Shown: positions 7,186-15,229 of the stretch, piece by piece
How positions within the stretch are numbered: the first letter of the stretch is position 1
Layout: the number at the start of each line of letters is the position of its first letter
Assembly (NCBI GenBank): GCA_946496415.1
Contig: CAMMGP010000007.1
Span: 1-16,298 of the forward strand
Origin: an uncultured Clostridia bacterium
GTDB taxonomy: Bacteria > Bacillota > Clostridia > Christensenellales > Aristaeellaceae
Direction of reading: 5' to 3'
Length of the DNA: 16,298 bases
Notes under the pieces: model-generated
Databases searched by the model: none
Told to the model about the DNA's origin: nothing
What the model saw: only the letters and a program-made list of their open reading frames with translations
Position numbers and translations under genes: made by a program

Positions 7186-8718
7186 ATGCAGGGCGCACAG
7201 GCGGCGCGGTCGCAGGCCACGCCATTGCTGGAAGTGCGGGGCTGCACGATGGAGTTTCCGGGCGTCAAGGCGCTGGACAACGTCAGCTTCACGCTCATGC
7301 CGGGCGAGTGCCACGCGCTGGTCGGCGAGAACGGCGCGGGTAAATCCACGCTCTCCAAGTGCATCATCGGCGAAAACCGCATGACTGCGGGAGAACTTTA
7401 TATCGACGGCCAGAGCGTGAAGCTTCAGGGCTATTCCATTCGCGAGTCCCAGGAAAGAAAGATCGCCATCGTACATCAGGAATTCCAGCTTATGGCCGAT
7501 ATGAGCGGTCTGGAAAACATATTCGTCGGCCATTATCAAACGCGCGGCGGTTTCATCAATTGGAAAAAGCTGGAAAAGCACGCGCGCAAGTTGCTGGACT
7601 TTTTGCAGTGCGACGTGGATCTGAGCGTGCCGGTGAAAAACCTGCGCACGGCCGAGCAGCAGATCATCCAGCTGACCAAGGCGCTGCTCAACGAGCCGAA
7701 AGTGCTCATCCTTGACGAATTGACCGCGGTGCTGCAGGAAAAGGACATTCAAAACATCTTCCGCATCATCGGCATCCTCAAGGAGCGGGGCATCGGCGTG
7801 ATCTACATATCGCACCGCCTGGACGAGGTGTTCTCCTGCTGCGATTCCTACACGGTCCTGTGCGACGGGCGGCACGTGGGCTCCGGCCGGGTGTGCGATA
7901 TCGACAAGGCGCAGCTGATCAAGATGATCATCGGCCGCGAGTTGACCAACGTCTATCCGCCGATCAACGAAAACCTCGGCGAGGTGGTGCTGGAACTTCA
8001 GCACCTCACCGCGCCCAAGGCCTTTACCGACATTTCCCTCACGGTGCGCGCCGGCGAGGTGGTGGGCCTGGCGGGCCTGCTCGGCGCGGGCAAGACCGAG
8101 TTGGTCAACGCCATTTTCGGCAACCACAAGATCGTTTCCGGCAAGGTGCTTTTGCACGGCCAGGAAGTGCATATCCACTCCCCGCGGCAGGCCATCCGCA
8201 TGGGCATGGGCATCGTGCCCGACGAGCGGCGGCGGCTGGGACTGAACATGCTGTTTGACATCAAGGACAACACCACGCTGCCAAATCTGGATCAATTCCG
8301 CCGCCTGGGCATTTTCCAGGATCTGGAGGCGGAGGCGCGGGCGGCCTTTGACGTCAACGAAAAGATGAACCTGAAGTACTACTCGCTGTGGCAGACGGTG
8401 AAGAAGCTCTCCGGCGGCAACCAGCAAAAGGTGGTCATCGCCAAGTGGATGCTGCGCGATTGCGACATCTTCCTGCTGGACGAGCCGACGCGCGGCATCG
8501 ACATCGGCGCGAAGTTTGAGATCTACACATTGATCCATCAACTCGCCGAGGCCGGCAAGGCGGTCATACTCGTCTCTCCGGAAATGGAGGAACTCATCGG
8601 CCTGTGCAACCGCATCTATATCCTCTTTGAGGGCAAGCTCATGGATCACGTCGAAGGCGAGCGCAAGACGCAGGAAGTCATCATCAACAGTCTGTTGGGG
8701 GTAAACGAACATGAGTGA
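7186..8718 (+). CDS. Sugar ABC transporter ATP-binding protein 1 (RbsA/MglA-like, double NBD)
   Basis: A 510-residue cytoplasmic ATPase with two fused nucleotide-binding domains, the usual size for this group. NBD1 has Walker A GENGAGKST (47-55), a Q-loop (IVHQEFQLM), the signature-like LRTAEQQ and the H-loop ISHRLDE. NBD2 has GLLGAGKTE with K303, the signature LSGGNQQKVVIAKW and Walker B FLLDEPTRGID. Two oddities are visible. The segment after the NBD1 Walker B reads DELTAVL (177-183) instead of the near-universal DEPTAAL. NBD2 keeps the Walker A Lys that many relatives replace with Arg. GGAGG precedes the ATG 21 bases after the hydrolase stop. The 3' end overlaps the permease gene by 8 bases, indicating translational coupling and a shared transporter. 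Confidence 0.96.
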   Translation: MQGAQAARSQATPLLEVRGCTMEFPGVKALDNVSFTLMPGECHALVGENGAGKSTLSKCIIGENRMTAGELYIDGQSVKLQGYSIRESQERKIAIVHQEFQLMADMSGLENIFVGHYQTRGGFINWKKLEKHARKLLDFLQCDVDLSVPVKNLRTAEQQIIQLTKALLNEPKVLILDELTAVLQEKDIQNIFRIIGILKERGIGVIYISHRLDEVFSCCDSYTVLCDGRHVGSGRVCDIDKAQLIKMIIGRELTNVYPPINENLGEVVLELQHLTAPKAFTDISLTVRAGEVVGLAGLLGAGKTELVNAIFGNHKIVSGKVLLHGQEVHIHSPRQAIRMGMGIVPDERRRLGLNMLFDIKDNTTLPNLDQFRRLGIFQDLEAEARAAFDVNEKMNLKYYSLWQTVKKLSGGNQQKVVIAKWMLRDCDIFLLDEPTRGIDIGAKFEIYTLIHQLAEAGKAVILVSPEMEELIGLCNRIYILFEGKLMDHVEGERKTQEVIINSLLGVNEHE

Positions 8719-9682
8719 ATACAAATTAAAGAGCAAGCGCTATGGGGGCGGATTCCGCGCGTTCTTCTTTGACTGGATGATTCTGATCCTCTTTGTGGCC
8801 CTGGTGATCATCTGCTGCGTGAGCAACGCCCAGTTCCGCACGATGAACAACATCATGAACGTGCTTCGCCAGGCGTCGTTCATTTCGATCATCGCCATGG
8901 GCGAATTCTTCGTCATCCTGACCGGACAGATGGACATGTCCATCACCTCGACCATCGGCATGACATCCATCTTCTTTGCCGGTTTCGTGGTCAACAACGG
9001 CATGCCCATGGGTATCGCGCTGGTGCTGGTGCTGCTCATGTCCGCCGTGGTGGGCCTGATCAACGGCGTTCTGACGGTCTACGGCAAGATGCCGTCCTTC
9101 ATCGCCACGCTGGTGGTCATGAACGTGCTCAAGGGCCTGTACTACATCTACTCCCGCGGCCTACCGATCTCCGGCCTGCCCTCGAGCTTCAACTATCTGG
9201 GCGCGGGCTATGTGTTCAACATCGTCCCCTTCCCGGTGGTGATGATGCTGGTGATCGCCGTGATCCTCTGGGCGATGACGAAATACACCGCCGTGGGCCG
9301 CGCCTTCTACGCCGTGGGTGGAAACGCCGAGGCCAGCCGCCTTTCCGGCATCAACACGCGCTTTGTCGGCATACTGGCGTTCGTGCTGTGCGGCGTGCTC
9401 TCCAGCGTTGGCGCGCTCGGCCTGACCGCGCGCTCGCTTTCCGGCAACGTATCCATCGGCGAAGAACTGCTCTTTGACGTGATGACCATCGTCGTGCTCG
9501 GCGGCACGTCGCTGACCGGCGGCCGCGGCAAGATCTTCGGCGTGGTGATCGGCGCGCTGTTTTTGCAAGTCATCAGCAACTACATGGTGCTCATGAGCAT
9601 CAACACCTACTGGCAGTGGGTGGTCAAGGGCATCATCCTGGTGGCGGTCGTGCTCATCGACTCCAACACCAAGAAGGACTGA
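8711..9682 (+). CDS. Sugar ABC transporter permease 1 (RbsC-like)
   Basis: A 323-residue polytopic inner-membrane protein of the ribose/simple-sugar permease group, with about eight to ten hydrophobic segments after a short charged N-terminus. Family motifs are present: GEFFVILTGQMDMSI near the start, GGNAEASRLSGINTRFVGILAF in the middle and GGTSLTGGRGKIFGVVIGALFL near the end. It should form the membrane channel with ATPase 1, whose gene it overlaps by 8 bases (ATGAGTGA). It is followed after 33 bases by a second ATPase gene. The substrate is probably a monosaccharide or small glycoside. Assignment to the family is firm; the specificity is open. Confidence 0.95.
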   Translation: MSEYKLKSKRYGGGFRAFFFDWMILILFVALVIICCVSNAQFRTMNNIMNVLRQASFISIIAMGEFFVILTGQMDMSITSTIGMTSIFFAGFVVNNGMPMGIALVLVLLMSAVVGLINGVLTVYGKMPSFIATLVVMNVLKGLYYIYSRGLPISGLPSSFNYLGAGYVFNIVPFPVVMMLVIAVILWAMTKYTAVGRAFYAVGGNAEASRLSGINTRFVGILAFVLCGVLSSVGALGLTARSLSGNVSIGEELLFDVMTIVVLGGTSLTGGRGKIFGVVIGALFLQVISNYMVLMSINTYWQWVVKGIILVAVVLIDSNTKKD

Positions 9683-9715
9683 TATGGCCGCAGCGGCTGT
9701 GGGAGGTGATCGCCG

Positions 9716-11233
9716 GTGGCACAGGAATTGATCCGCATGGAGCACATCTCCAAATCGTTTCCGGGCGTGAAGGCGCTTAGCGACGTGTCCTTCCAGCTCA
9801 ACGCCGGAGAGGTGCATGCGCTCGTGGGCGAGAACGGCGCGGGCAAGTCCACGCTGATGAAAGTCCTCACGGGCGTGTACGCCAAGGACGAGGGCCGCAT
9901 CTTCCTGCATGGAAAGGAAGTGGACATACGCGGCGTGCGCGACAGTCAGCGCCTGGGCATCGTGATGATCCATCAGGAACTGAACCTGATGAACCACCTT
10001 ACCGTGGCGCAAAACATATTCATCGGCCGCGAGGAGCGGCGGGCGCTGTTTTTCCTCAACGACGCCGCCCTCAACCGGCGCGCGCGGGAGTTGTTTGAAC
10101 GCCTGCGCGTGGATATCGATCCTACCGTGCCAGTGGGCAGCCTGACCGTCGCCAAACAGCAGATGGTGGAAATCGCCAAGGCCCTTTCGTACAATTCGGA
10201 AGTGCTGATCATGGACGAGCCCACCGCGGCGCTGACGGACAATGAGATCGAAGACCTCTTCCGCGTCATCCGCATGCTGCGCGCGGAGGGGAAGGGCATC
10301 ATCCACATCTCCCACCGCCTCGAGGAACTCAAGCAGATCTCCGACCGCATCACCGTCATGCGCGACGGCGGCTATGTGGCCACGGTGGATACCGCGCAGG
10401 CGCAGACCAATCAGATCATCTCGATGATGGTCGGGCGGGAAATCTTCATCACCCGCAGCGAGCGTGCCGCCCCGCAAAACGCTCCCGTCGCGCTGGAGGT
10501 CAAAAACCTCAACGCCGGACGCATGGTGCGGGACGTGTCCTTCAAAGTGCACAAGGGCGAGATCCTCGGCATCGCCGGCCTGGTCGGCGCGGGGCGCACG
10601 GAAACGGCGCGCGCCATCTTCGGCGCGGACCCGCTGGAGAGCGGCGAGATCTTCGTGCACGGGCAGCGCCTCAACATACGCACGCCCAAGGACGCGGTGC
10701 GCGCCGGAATCGCCTATCTTTCGGAGGATCGCAAGCGCTATGGCCTGATGCTGGGCCTGAGCGTGCAGACGAACACCTCCATCGCGGCGATGAAGCGCTT
10801 TTTGCGCGCGGGATTCTTCCTGAGCGATGCGCGCGAGGAGCAGAACATGCGCAAGATGATCGACGAACTGTCGATCAAAACGCCGTCCACGCATCAGCTG
10901 ACGCGCTTCCTTTCCGGCGGCAATCAGCAGAAAGTGGTGCTGGCCAAATGGCTGACGCGCAACTGCGACGTGCTGATCTTTGACGAGCCGACGCGCGGCA
11001 TAGACGTGGGCGCGAAAAACGAGATCTACAAGCTGCTGGATCGCCTGGCCGCGGAAGGAAAGGCCATCATCATGATTTCCTCGGAACTTCCGGAGATCAT
11101 TCGCGTCAGCAATCGCGTGGTGGTCATGTGCGAAGGGCGCATCACCGGCGAGGTAAAGGGCGACGAGATCGACCAGACCACCATCATGCGTTATGCGACC
11201 ATGCGCGAGGCGCAGGCAATCGGAGGCGAGTGA
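9716..11233 (+). CDS. Sugar ABC transporter ATP-binding protein 2 (RbsA/MglA-like, double NBD)
   Basis: A 505-residue fused ATPase, paralogous to ATPase 1. NBD1 has Walker A GENGAGKST, LTVAKQQMVEIAKAL and a standard Walker B region VLIMDEPTAALTD. NBD2 has the Arg-substituted Walker A GLVGAGRTE usual for this group, the signature LSGGNQQKVVLAKW and FDEPTRGIDVG. The start is a GTG at 9716, supported by a near-perfect ribosome site GGAGGTGAT at 9702-9710 five bases ahead; the protein then begins MAQELIRMEHISKSFPGVKAL. The next permease gene follows after only two bases. Unlike ATPase 1, this copy keeps all consensus residues, so it is the more conventional motor of the two. Confidence 0.96.
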   Translation: MAQELIRMEHISKSFPGVKALSDVSFQLNAGEVHALVGENGAGKSTLMKVLTGVYAKDEGRIFLHGKEVDIRGVRDSQRLGIVMIHQELNLMNHLTVAQNIFIGREERRALFFLNDAALNRRARELFERLRVDIDPTVPVGSLTVAKQQMVEIAKALSYNSEVLIMDEPTAALTDNEIEDLFRVIRMLRAEGKGIIHISHRLEELKQISDRITVMRDGGYVATVDTAQAQTNQIISMMVGREIFITRSERAAPQNAPVALEVKNLNAGRMVRDVSFKVHKGEILGIAGLVGAGRTETARAIFGADPLESGEIFVHGQRLNIRTPKDAVRAGIAYLSEDRKRYGLMLGLSVQTNTSIAAMKRFLRAGFFLSDAREEQNMRKMIDELSIKTPSTHQLTRFLSGGNQQKVVLAKWLTRNCDVLIFDEPTRGIDVGAKNEIYKLLDRLAAEGKAIIMISSELPEIIRVSNRVVVMCEGRITGEVKGDEIDQTTIMRYATMREAQAIGGE

Positions 11234-11235
11234 AT

Positions 11236-12198
11236 ATGAAAAGCGTGAAAAGTAAAGCCGTCGCCCAAAAACTGATCATTCTCAGTGTGCTGGTGGTCAT
11301 GTTCGTCTTCTTTGCGATCATGCGTTCGGGTTTTGCAAGCTATCTGAACGTGATGACCATCGCGCTCTCGACGTGCGTCAACGGCCTGCTCGCACTGGGC
11401 GTCACGTTCTGCATCACCACGGCCGGCATCGACCTCTCCATCGGCACCACCATGACCTTCAGCTGCGTGATGAGCGGCATCGCCTTCAACAACTGGGGGT
11501 TCCCCATCTGGCTGGCGATCATCTTCGGCTTCATCGTCGGCGGTTTCTGCGGCCTGACCAGCGGTTTCGCGGTGGCAAAGATGAAGCTGCCCCCGTTCAT
11601 CGCCACGCTGGCCATGCAGATGGTCACGGAAGGCCTCTCCCTGGTGGTTTCCGGCATCCGCCCGGTGTACTTCACCAACGCGCCCGGCTATCAGGATATC
11701 GCCCTGGGCGGTTTCCTGGGCATAGACGGCTTCTACAATGCTTTCGTGCTTTTCGTGGTGGGCGTGATCATCGCCTGGGTGCTCTATTCCAGAACGCTGC
11801 TGGGCCGCTATACAAAGGCCATCGGCTCCAACGAGGAGGCCGCGCGCCTCTCCGGCATCAACACCGAGAAGTGGAAGATGCTCGTTTACATGGTCAGCGG
11901 TCTGTTCAGCGCTTTCGCGGGCCTGATCATGTCCTCCCGCCTGGGTTCTGCGCAGCCGCAGCTGGGCGCGGGCTATGAATCGGAGGCCATCGCCGCGGCG
12001 GTCATCGGCGGCACGTCCATGTCCGGCGGCGAGGGTTCCATCATCGGAACGGTGATTGGCGCGTTCATCATTTCCGTGCTCACCAACGGCCTGCGCTCGA
12101 TGGCGGTATCCACCGAGTGGCAGACTGTCGTCACCGGCCTGGTGCTGGCGGGCGCCGTGTACTTCGACCTGTTGCGCAAGCGTGGTAAGGCCGCCTGA
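11236..12198 (+). CDS. Sugar ABC transporter permease 2 (RbsC-like)
   Basis: A 320-residue polytopic membrane protein of the same family as permease 1. The segments LALGVTFCITTAGIDLSIG, GSNEEAARLSGINTEKWKM and GGTSMSGGEGSIIGTVIGAF match the family. The start at 11236 (MKSVKSKAVAQK) is chosen because GGAGG at 11222-11226 is nine bases ahead and the hydrophobic segment begins normally afterwards. A longer reading frame from 11128 only overlaps the ATPase gene and adds an Arg/His-rich non-family tail. The two-base gap to ATPase 2 indicates coupling. It probably pairs with ATPase 2 and binding protein 2, whose gene follows after 63 bases. Confidence 0.95.
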   Translation: MKSVKSKAVAQKLIILSVLVVMFVFFAIMRSGFASYLNVMTIALSTCVNGLLALGVTFCITTAGIDLSIGTTMTFSCVMSGIAFNNWGFPIWLAIIFGFIVGGFCGLTSGFAVAKMKLPPFIATLAMQMVTEGLSLVVSGIRPVYFTNAPGYQDIALGGFLGIDGFYNAFVLFVVGVIIAWVLYSRTLLGRYTKAIGSNEEAARLSGINTEKWKMLVYMVSGLFSAFAGLIMSSRLGSAQPQLGAGYESEAIAAAVIGGTSMSGGEGSIIGTVIGAFIISVLTNGLRSMAVSTEWQTVVTGLVLAGAVYFDLLRKRGKAA

Positions 12199-12261
12199 CG
12201 CGCCGTGGAATCTGCCCCTCCGGGCGAGGCGCCGGTGAGGGTAAATATAGGAGGAAAAGAT

Positions 12262-13245
12262 ATGAAGAAGCTCTTGGTACTGCTGCTGACGTTGGCGATG
12301 GCAGTCGCGATGCTCGCGTGCCCGGCTTTGGCGGAGGAGGAAAAGCCGCTGGAGGGCGGCTTCATTCCCGTGCTGCCGCTGGGCGTGGCGCACCAGTTCT
12401 GGCAGGCCGTGAAGACCGGCGCGGAACAGGCCGCCGAGGAATATGGTGTGACGATCGTCTTCGATGGCCCGCAGGATGAGACGATGGTCGACCGCCAGGT
12501 CGATATACTGCGCGCCAACCTCACCAACGAAGACCTCATCGCCGTGTGCATGGCGGCCATCGACACCCAGGCCGTCGAGGCGGACCTCTCTTCCGTGAAG
12601 GAACAGGGGATGCCGGTGGTCGGCTTTGACGCGGGCGTTGGCGCGATCGCTGACGCGCACTGCTCAACTTCCAACTACGCCGCCGGCGAGCTGGCTGCGG
12701 AGAACGCCATCCGCCTGGTGGGCACCGAGGGCAAGATCGCCATCGTCGGCCATTCCCAGACGGTCGTGGACGCCGTGCAGCGCGTGGAAGGTTTCGTGGA
12801 CTACATCGAGGCCAATTCCAATCTGGAGATCGTCGATATCCAGTATGGCGAGGGCGACCACCTCAAGTCCGCGGACATCGCCAAGTCCATGCTGATCGCC
12901 AATCCGGACATCCAGCTGATCTACACCACCAACGAGGGCGCGTGCGTCGGCGCGTACAACGGCCTCAAGGAAGTCAACATGATCGGCAAAGTGCTGCTCA
13001 TCGGCTTCGACTCCTCCGCCGCGCTGAAGGCGGGCGTGCGCTCGGGCGAGATCGCCGGCGCGATCACGCAGGATCCGGTCGGCATGGGCTATACCGCCGT
13101 CGCCACCGCCTGCAAGCTGGTTCTCGGCGAGGAGATCGAGGGCGAAGCGGACGAGAATGGCACCATCGTCATTGACACCGGCTGCTACTGGTACGACGCC
13201 AGCAACATGGACGACGAGAACATCGCGCCCCTGCTGTACGACTAA
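12262..13245 (+). CDS. Sugar ABC transporter substrate-binding protein 2 (RbsB-like)
   Basis: A 327-residue exported binding protein of the same broad fold group as binding protein 1 but clearly diverged. The signal peptide MKKLLVLLLTLAMAVAMLACPALA most likely ends at A24 before EEE. The Cys at 20 (MLAC) is a poor lipobox, so lipidation is uncertain. The mature chain shows LPLGVAHQFWQAVKTGAEQAAEEYG, PVVGFDAG, KIAIVGHSQTVVDAVQRVEGF, IYTTNEGACVGAYNGL and AGAITQDPVGMGYTAVATA, all typical of type I sugar-binding proteins. The ATG at 12262 follows AGGAGG; an upstream in-frame ATG at 12205 would add a non-signal tail and is rejected. It closes the transporter part of the cluster. Confidence 0.94.
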   Translation: MKKLLVLLLTLAMAVAMLACPALAEEEKPLEGGFIPVLPLGVAHQFWQAVKTGAEQAAEEYGVTIVFDGPQDETMVDRQVDILRANLTNEDLIAVCMAAIDTQAVEADLSSVKEQGMPVVGFDAGVGAIADAHCSTSNYAAGELAAENAIRLVGTEGKIAIVGHSQTVVDAVQRVEGFVDYIEANSNLEIVDIQYGEGDHLKSADIAKSMLIANPDIQLIYTTNEGACVGAYNGLKEVNMIGKVLLIGFDSSAALKAGVRSGEIAGAITQDPVGMGYTAVATACKLVLGEEIEGEADENGTIVIDTGCYWYDASNMDDENIAPLLYD

Positions 13246-13275
13246 GACGGCCCGACTGCTGCGAAGGCGGCCGTC
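13246..13275 (+). other. Stem-loop after binding-protein gene 2
   Basis: GACGGCC at 13246-13252, directly after the stop codon, pairs with GGCCGTC at 13269-13275 across a 16-base loop. There is no T tract. Like the hairpin after binding-protein gene 1, it may stabilise the upstream message. Confidence 0.5.
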
Positions 13276-13302
13276 CTTCCCAAAACTGCGGAGAGTGATT
13301 GT

Positions 13303-13671
13303 ATGTACGGAAAAAAGGTATGGTTTTTCCCGGACGGAGATCGTCCGCCCATGGGCGACAGCCCCCTCAAGGGGCATGAATCCTATGTGATCCTCAATCC
13401 CAACGCGCAGGATGCGAACATTGAGATCACGCTCTATTTCGAGGACAGCGAGCCCGTGCGCGGCATTCGCGTGACCGTCGGCGCGGAGCGCGTCAAGTGC
13501 CTCCAGACCCATCGCCCGGAACACTTTGGCGAGCATGTGCTGCCCCTGACCACGCAGTACGCCGCCAAGGTGGAAAGCGACGTGCCGGTGATCGTCCAGT
13601 ATGGCCGCCTCGATCCCCGGCAGACCAATCTCGCCTATTACACGACCATGGGGTATCCCGTCGATGATTAG
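13303..13671 (+). CDS. ASRT-family protein (Anabaena sensory rhodopsin transducer-like, predicted sugar-binding)
   Basis: A 122-residue soluble protein close to the full length of the Anabaena sensory rhodopsin transducer. The match runs along the chain: HESYVILNPNAQDANIEITLYFEDSEPV (about 25-52), RVTVGAERVKCL, and ESDVPVIVQYGRLDPRQTN (about 91-109), where the Anabaena protein has near-identical HE, DAHVEITIY, SDKEPV, VPIVVQHTRLDSRQ. The fold is a beta-sandwich, and homologues in rhodopsin-free bacteria were proposed on genomic context to bind sugars or related metabolites. No rhodopsin gene is present here. It sits between a sugar-binding protein and a mutarotase, which fits a cytoplasmic sugar-sensing role. 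A GGAG lies nine bases ahead of the ATG. Its 3' end overlaps the mutarotase gene by 8 bases. Confidence 0.88.
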   Translation: MYGKKVWFFPDGDRPPMGDSPLKGHESYVILNPNAQDANIEITLYFEDSEPVRGIRVTVGAERVKCLQTHRPEHFGEHVLPLTTQYAAKVESDVPVIVQYGRLDPRQTNLAYYTTMGYPVDD

Positions 13672-13981
13672 GCGCTTTTGCCAACGCGGCTTTTTGAAGC
13701 CTGAAAAGGTGGAGGAGTATTGCGCGTTGCACGCGGCCACCTGGCCCGATGTGCTCAAGACCATTCGGGAGTGCAACCTGCAAAACTATTCCATCTCCAT
13801 TCTGGGGGAAATGGTCGTTGCCTACTTTGAGTATACCGGCGAGGATTACGAAGCCGATATGCGCAAAATGGAGGCGGACCCCGTGACGCAGGAATGGTGG
13901 AAACACACCAAGCCCTGCTTCGCCCGGCACGACGAGGGCGTTTACTACGAGGACATGGAAGAAATATTCTATCTGAAGTAA
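13664..13981 (+). CDS. rhaM: L-rhamnose mutarotase family protein
   Basis: A 105-residue protein of the RhaM family, which interconverts alpha and beta anomers of L-rhamnose and related 6-deoxy sugars; E. coli RhaM has 104 residues. Conserved features are the opening MIRR, Y19, the catalytic-type H23 in YCALHAATWPD, the NYSI strand, the paired W78-W79 in QEWWK and the C-terminal EEIFYL. The start at 13664 overlaps the ASRT stop by 8 bases and gives exactly the family length; a longer frame from 13601 adds a Pro-rich tail overlapping ASRT. No strong ribosome site precedes it, so translation is probably coupled to ASRT. Rhamnose is the family's textbook substrate, but the cluster shows no rhamnose isomerase, kinase or aldolase, so the true sugar may differ. 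Confidence 0.9.
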   Translation: MIRRFCQRGFLKPEKVEEYCALHAATWPDVLKTIRECNLQNYSISILGEMVVAYFEYTGEDYEADMRKMEADPVTQEWWKHTKPCFARHDEGVYYEDMEEIFYLK

Positions 13982-13996
13982 AGGAGAGAAACAACC

Positions 13997-15172
13997 ATGG
14001 AACACGGCAGCATCCGTATACCGCACAATGAGTATCTCGAGCGCGTGCAGCGCGCGGCGGCGATCCTGCGCCGAGAGGGCCTGGACGCCATGATCGTCAA
14101 CGGCAATGAGGCCGACTACGCCAATCCCCGCTATTTTTCCGGCTACTGGCCGCTGTTTGAGCGCGCGGGCGTGGCCATCTCCGCGGGCGGAGACGCGGCG
14201 CTGATGTGCGGCCCGGAATCGAAAAAGTTCGCCAGCGACCGCTCGCACCTTGACAAGGTATTTGTGCTCATGGAGTACCGCGAGGGCGCGGACCCCTCCT
14301 ATCCCGAATTCACGCCCGATACCTACCACGACGTGTTCAAGGCCATCGGCGTTACCGGCAAGAAGCTGCGCATCGGCGTGGCCAGCTATCTGGATACCTC
14401 CGTGGTCATCATGGAAGGCATCAAGTCGGCGTTCCCGGAGGCGGAGATCGTCAACGCCGGCTATATCATGACCGAACTGCGCAGCATCAAGTCGGCCAAT
14501 GAGATCGCCTGCCTGCGCGAAGGCTACCGCATCGCCGAACTCGCCACCCAGCAGGTCATCAAGGAGATCCGCCCGGGCATGACCGAACTGCAAATGGTGG
14601 GCGTGGCCCAGCGCGTGGTCTACGAAAACGGCGCTGAGTACGAGGGCCTGCCGATGTATGTGTTCTCCGAGGCCTCCACGCGCCATGCCATCTCCCGTTC
14701 CAGCTATCGCAAGTTTGAAAAGGGCGATATCGTGCAGCTGAACCTTTCGGCCAAGATCGACGGCTACTCCGCCGCCATCGGCTATCCGATCGTGCTCGGC
14801 AAGCTGGAAGGCCATCGCCGCGACGTGGTGCTCTTCGGCCTCGAGGCGCACAACTGGACGGAGAAGCAGATCAAGGCCGGCGTCATGGCCTGCGACGTGG
14901 CCAAGCAGTTCTACGACTACTATGTGGCCAACGGCTATAAGGACAACTTCGTCTATGGCCCCATGCACGGCACTGGCATCATCGAAGTGGAAGCGCCGTG
15001 GGTGGAGACTACTTCCAATTATCCCTTCAAGCCCAACATGACCTTCCAGATCGACACCTACATTTCCACGGACACCTTCGGCGTGCGTTGGGAAAAGGGT
15101 ATCGCCGTCACCGAAACGGGCTGCGACGTGCTTTCCGCGCCCATCGGCAAACTCTACGAACTGGAGTTCTAA
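13997..15172 (+). CDS. M24/creatinase-like pita-bread-fold protein lacking metal-binding Asp residues
   Basis: A 391-residue protein with the two-domain layout of aminopeptidase P, prolidase and creatinase: an N-domain (about 1-165, with NPRYFSGYW) and a C-terminal pita-bread domain starting at LRSIKSANEIACLREG. In M24 metallopeptidases five residues bind two metals: D, D, H, E, E. Here the corresponding sites read N249 (QLNLSA), A259 (GYSAAIG), H324 (GPMHGTG), D353 (FQIDTY) and E366 (WEKGIAVTE), so both leading Asp are gone. H230 (STRHAISRSSYRKFEKGD) is kept. Creatinase also uses this fold without metal to split a C-N bond in creatine, so a metal-free hydrolase is plausible. GGAGA lies nine bases before the ATG. 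The next gene encodes a creatininase-family enzyme. Confidence 0.88.
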   Translation: MEHGSIRIPHNEYLERVQRAAAILRREGLDAMIVNGNEADYANPRYFSGYWPLFERAGVAISAGGDAALMCGPESKKFASDRSHLDKVFVLMEYREGADPSYPEFTPDTYHDVFKAIGVTGKKLRIGVASYLDTSVVIMEGIKSAFPEAEIVNAGYIMTELRSIKSANEIACLREGYRIAELATQQVIKEIRPGMTELQMVGVAQRVVYENGAEYEGLPMYVFSEASTRHAISRSSYRKFEKGDIVQLNLSAKIDGYSAAIGYPIVLGKLEGHRRDVVLFGLEAHNWTEKQIKAGVMACDVAKQFYDYYVANGYKDNFVYGPMHGTGIIEVEAPWVETTSNYPFKPNMTFQIDTYISTDTFGVRWEKGIAVTETGCDVLSAPIGKLYELEF

Positions 15173-15181
15173 ACCATTTTC

Positions 15182-15207
15182 GCGGGGCGGTCCAGGCGCC
15201 GCCCCGC
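15182..15207 (+). other. Stem-loop between the creatinase-like and creatininase-like genes
   Basis: GCGGGGCGG at 15182-15190 pairs perfectly with CCGCCCCGC at 15199-15207 around an 8-base loop. Only TTT follows a few bases on, so termination would be weak. It may partly attenuate or stabilise the message ahead of the last gene. Confidence 0.55.
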
Positions 15208-15229
15208 CGCCTTTGCAAAGGAGGGGCCT

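Noticed and set aside
3928..8736. A 1602-residue open frame on the minus strand
   Set aside because: It runs antisense across binding protein 1, the hydrolase and ATPase 1, all clearly real. Its His/Asp/Val/Leu/Arg-rich composition is the reverse image of GC-rich codons, and no family motif is visible.
9161..12660. Minus-strand open frames of 577 and 489 residues (9161-10894 and 11191-12660)
   Set aside because: They are antisense to the second transporter set, rich in His, Asp and Ala, and without ribosome sites or recognisable domains.
13303..13671. Light sensing through a rhodopsin
   Set aside because: The ASRT homology is to a sugar-binding-type beta-sandwich family that is widespread without rhodopsins. 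No seven-helix retinal protein is encoded here, and the neighbours are sugar genes.
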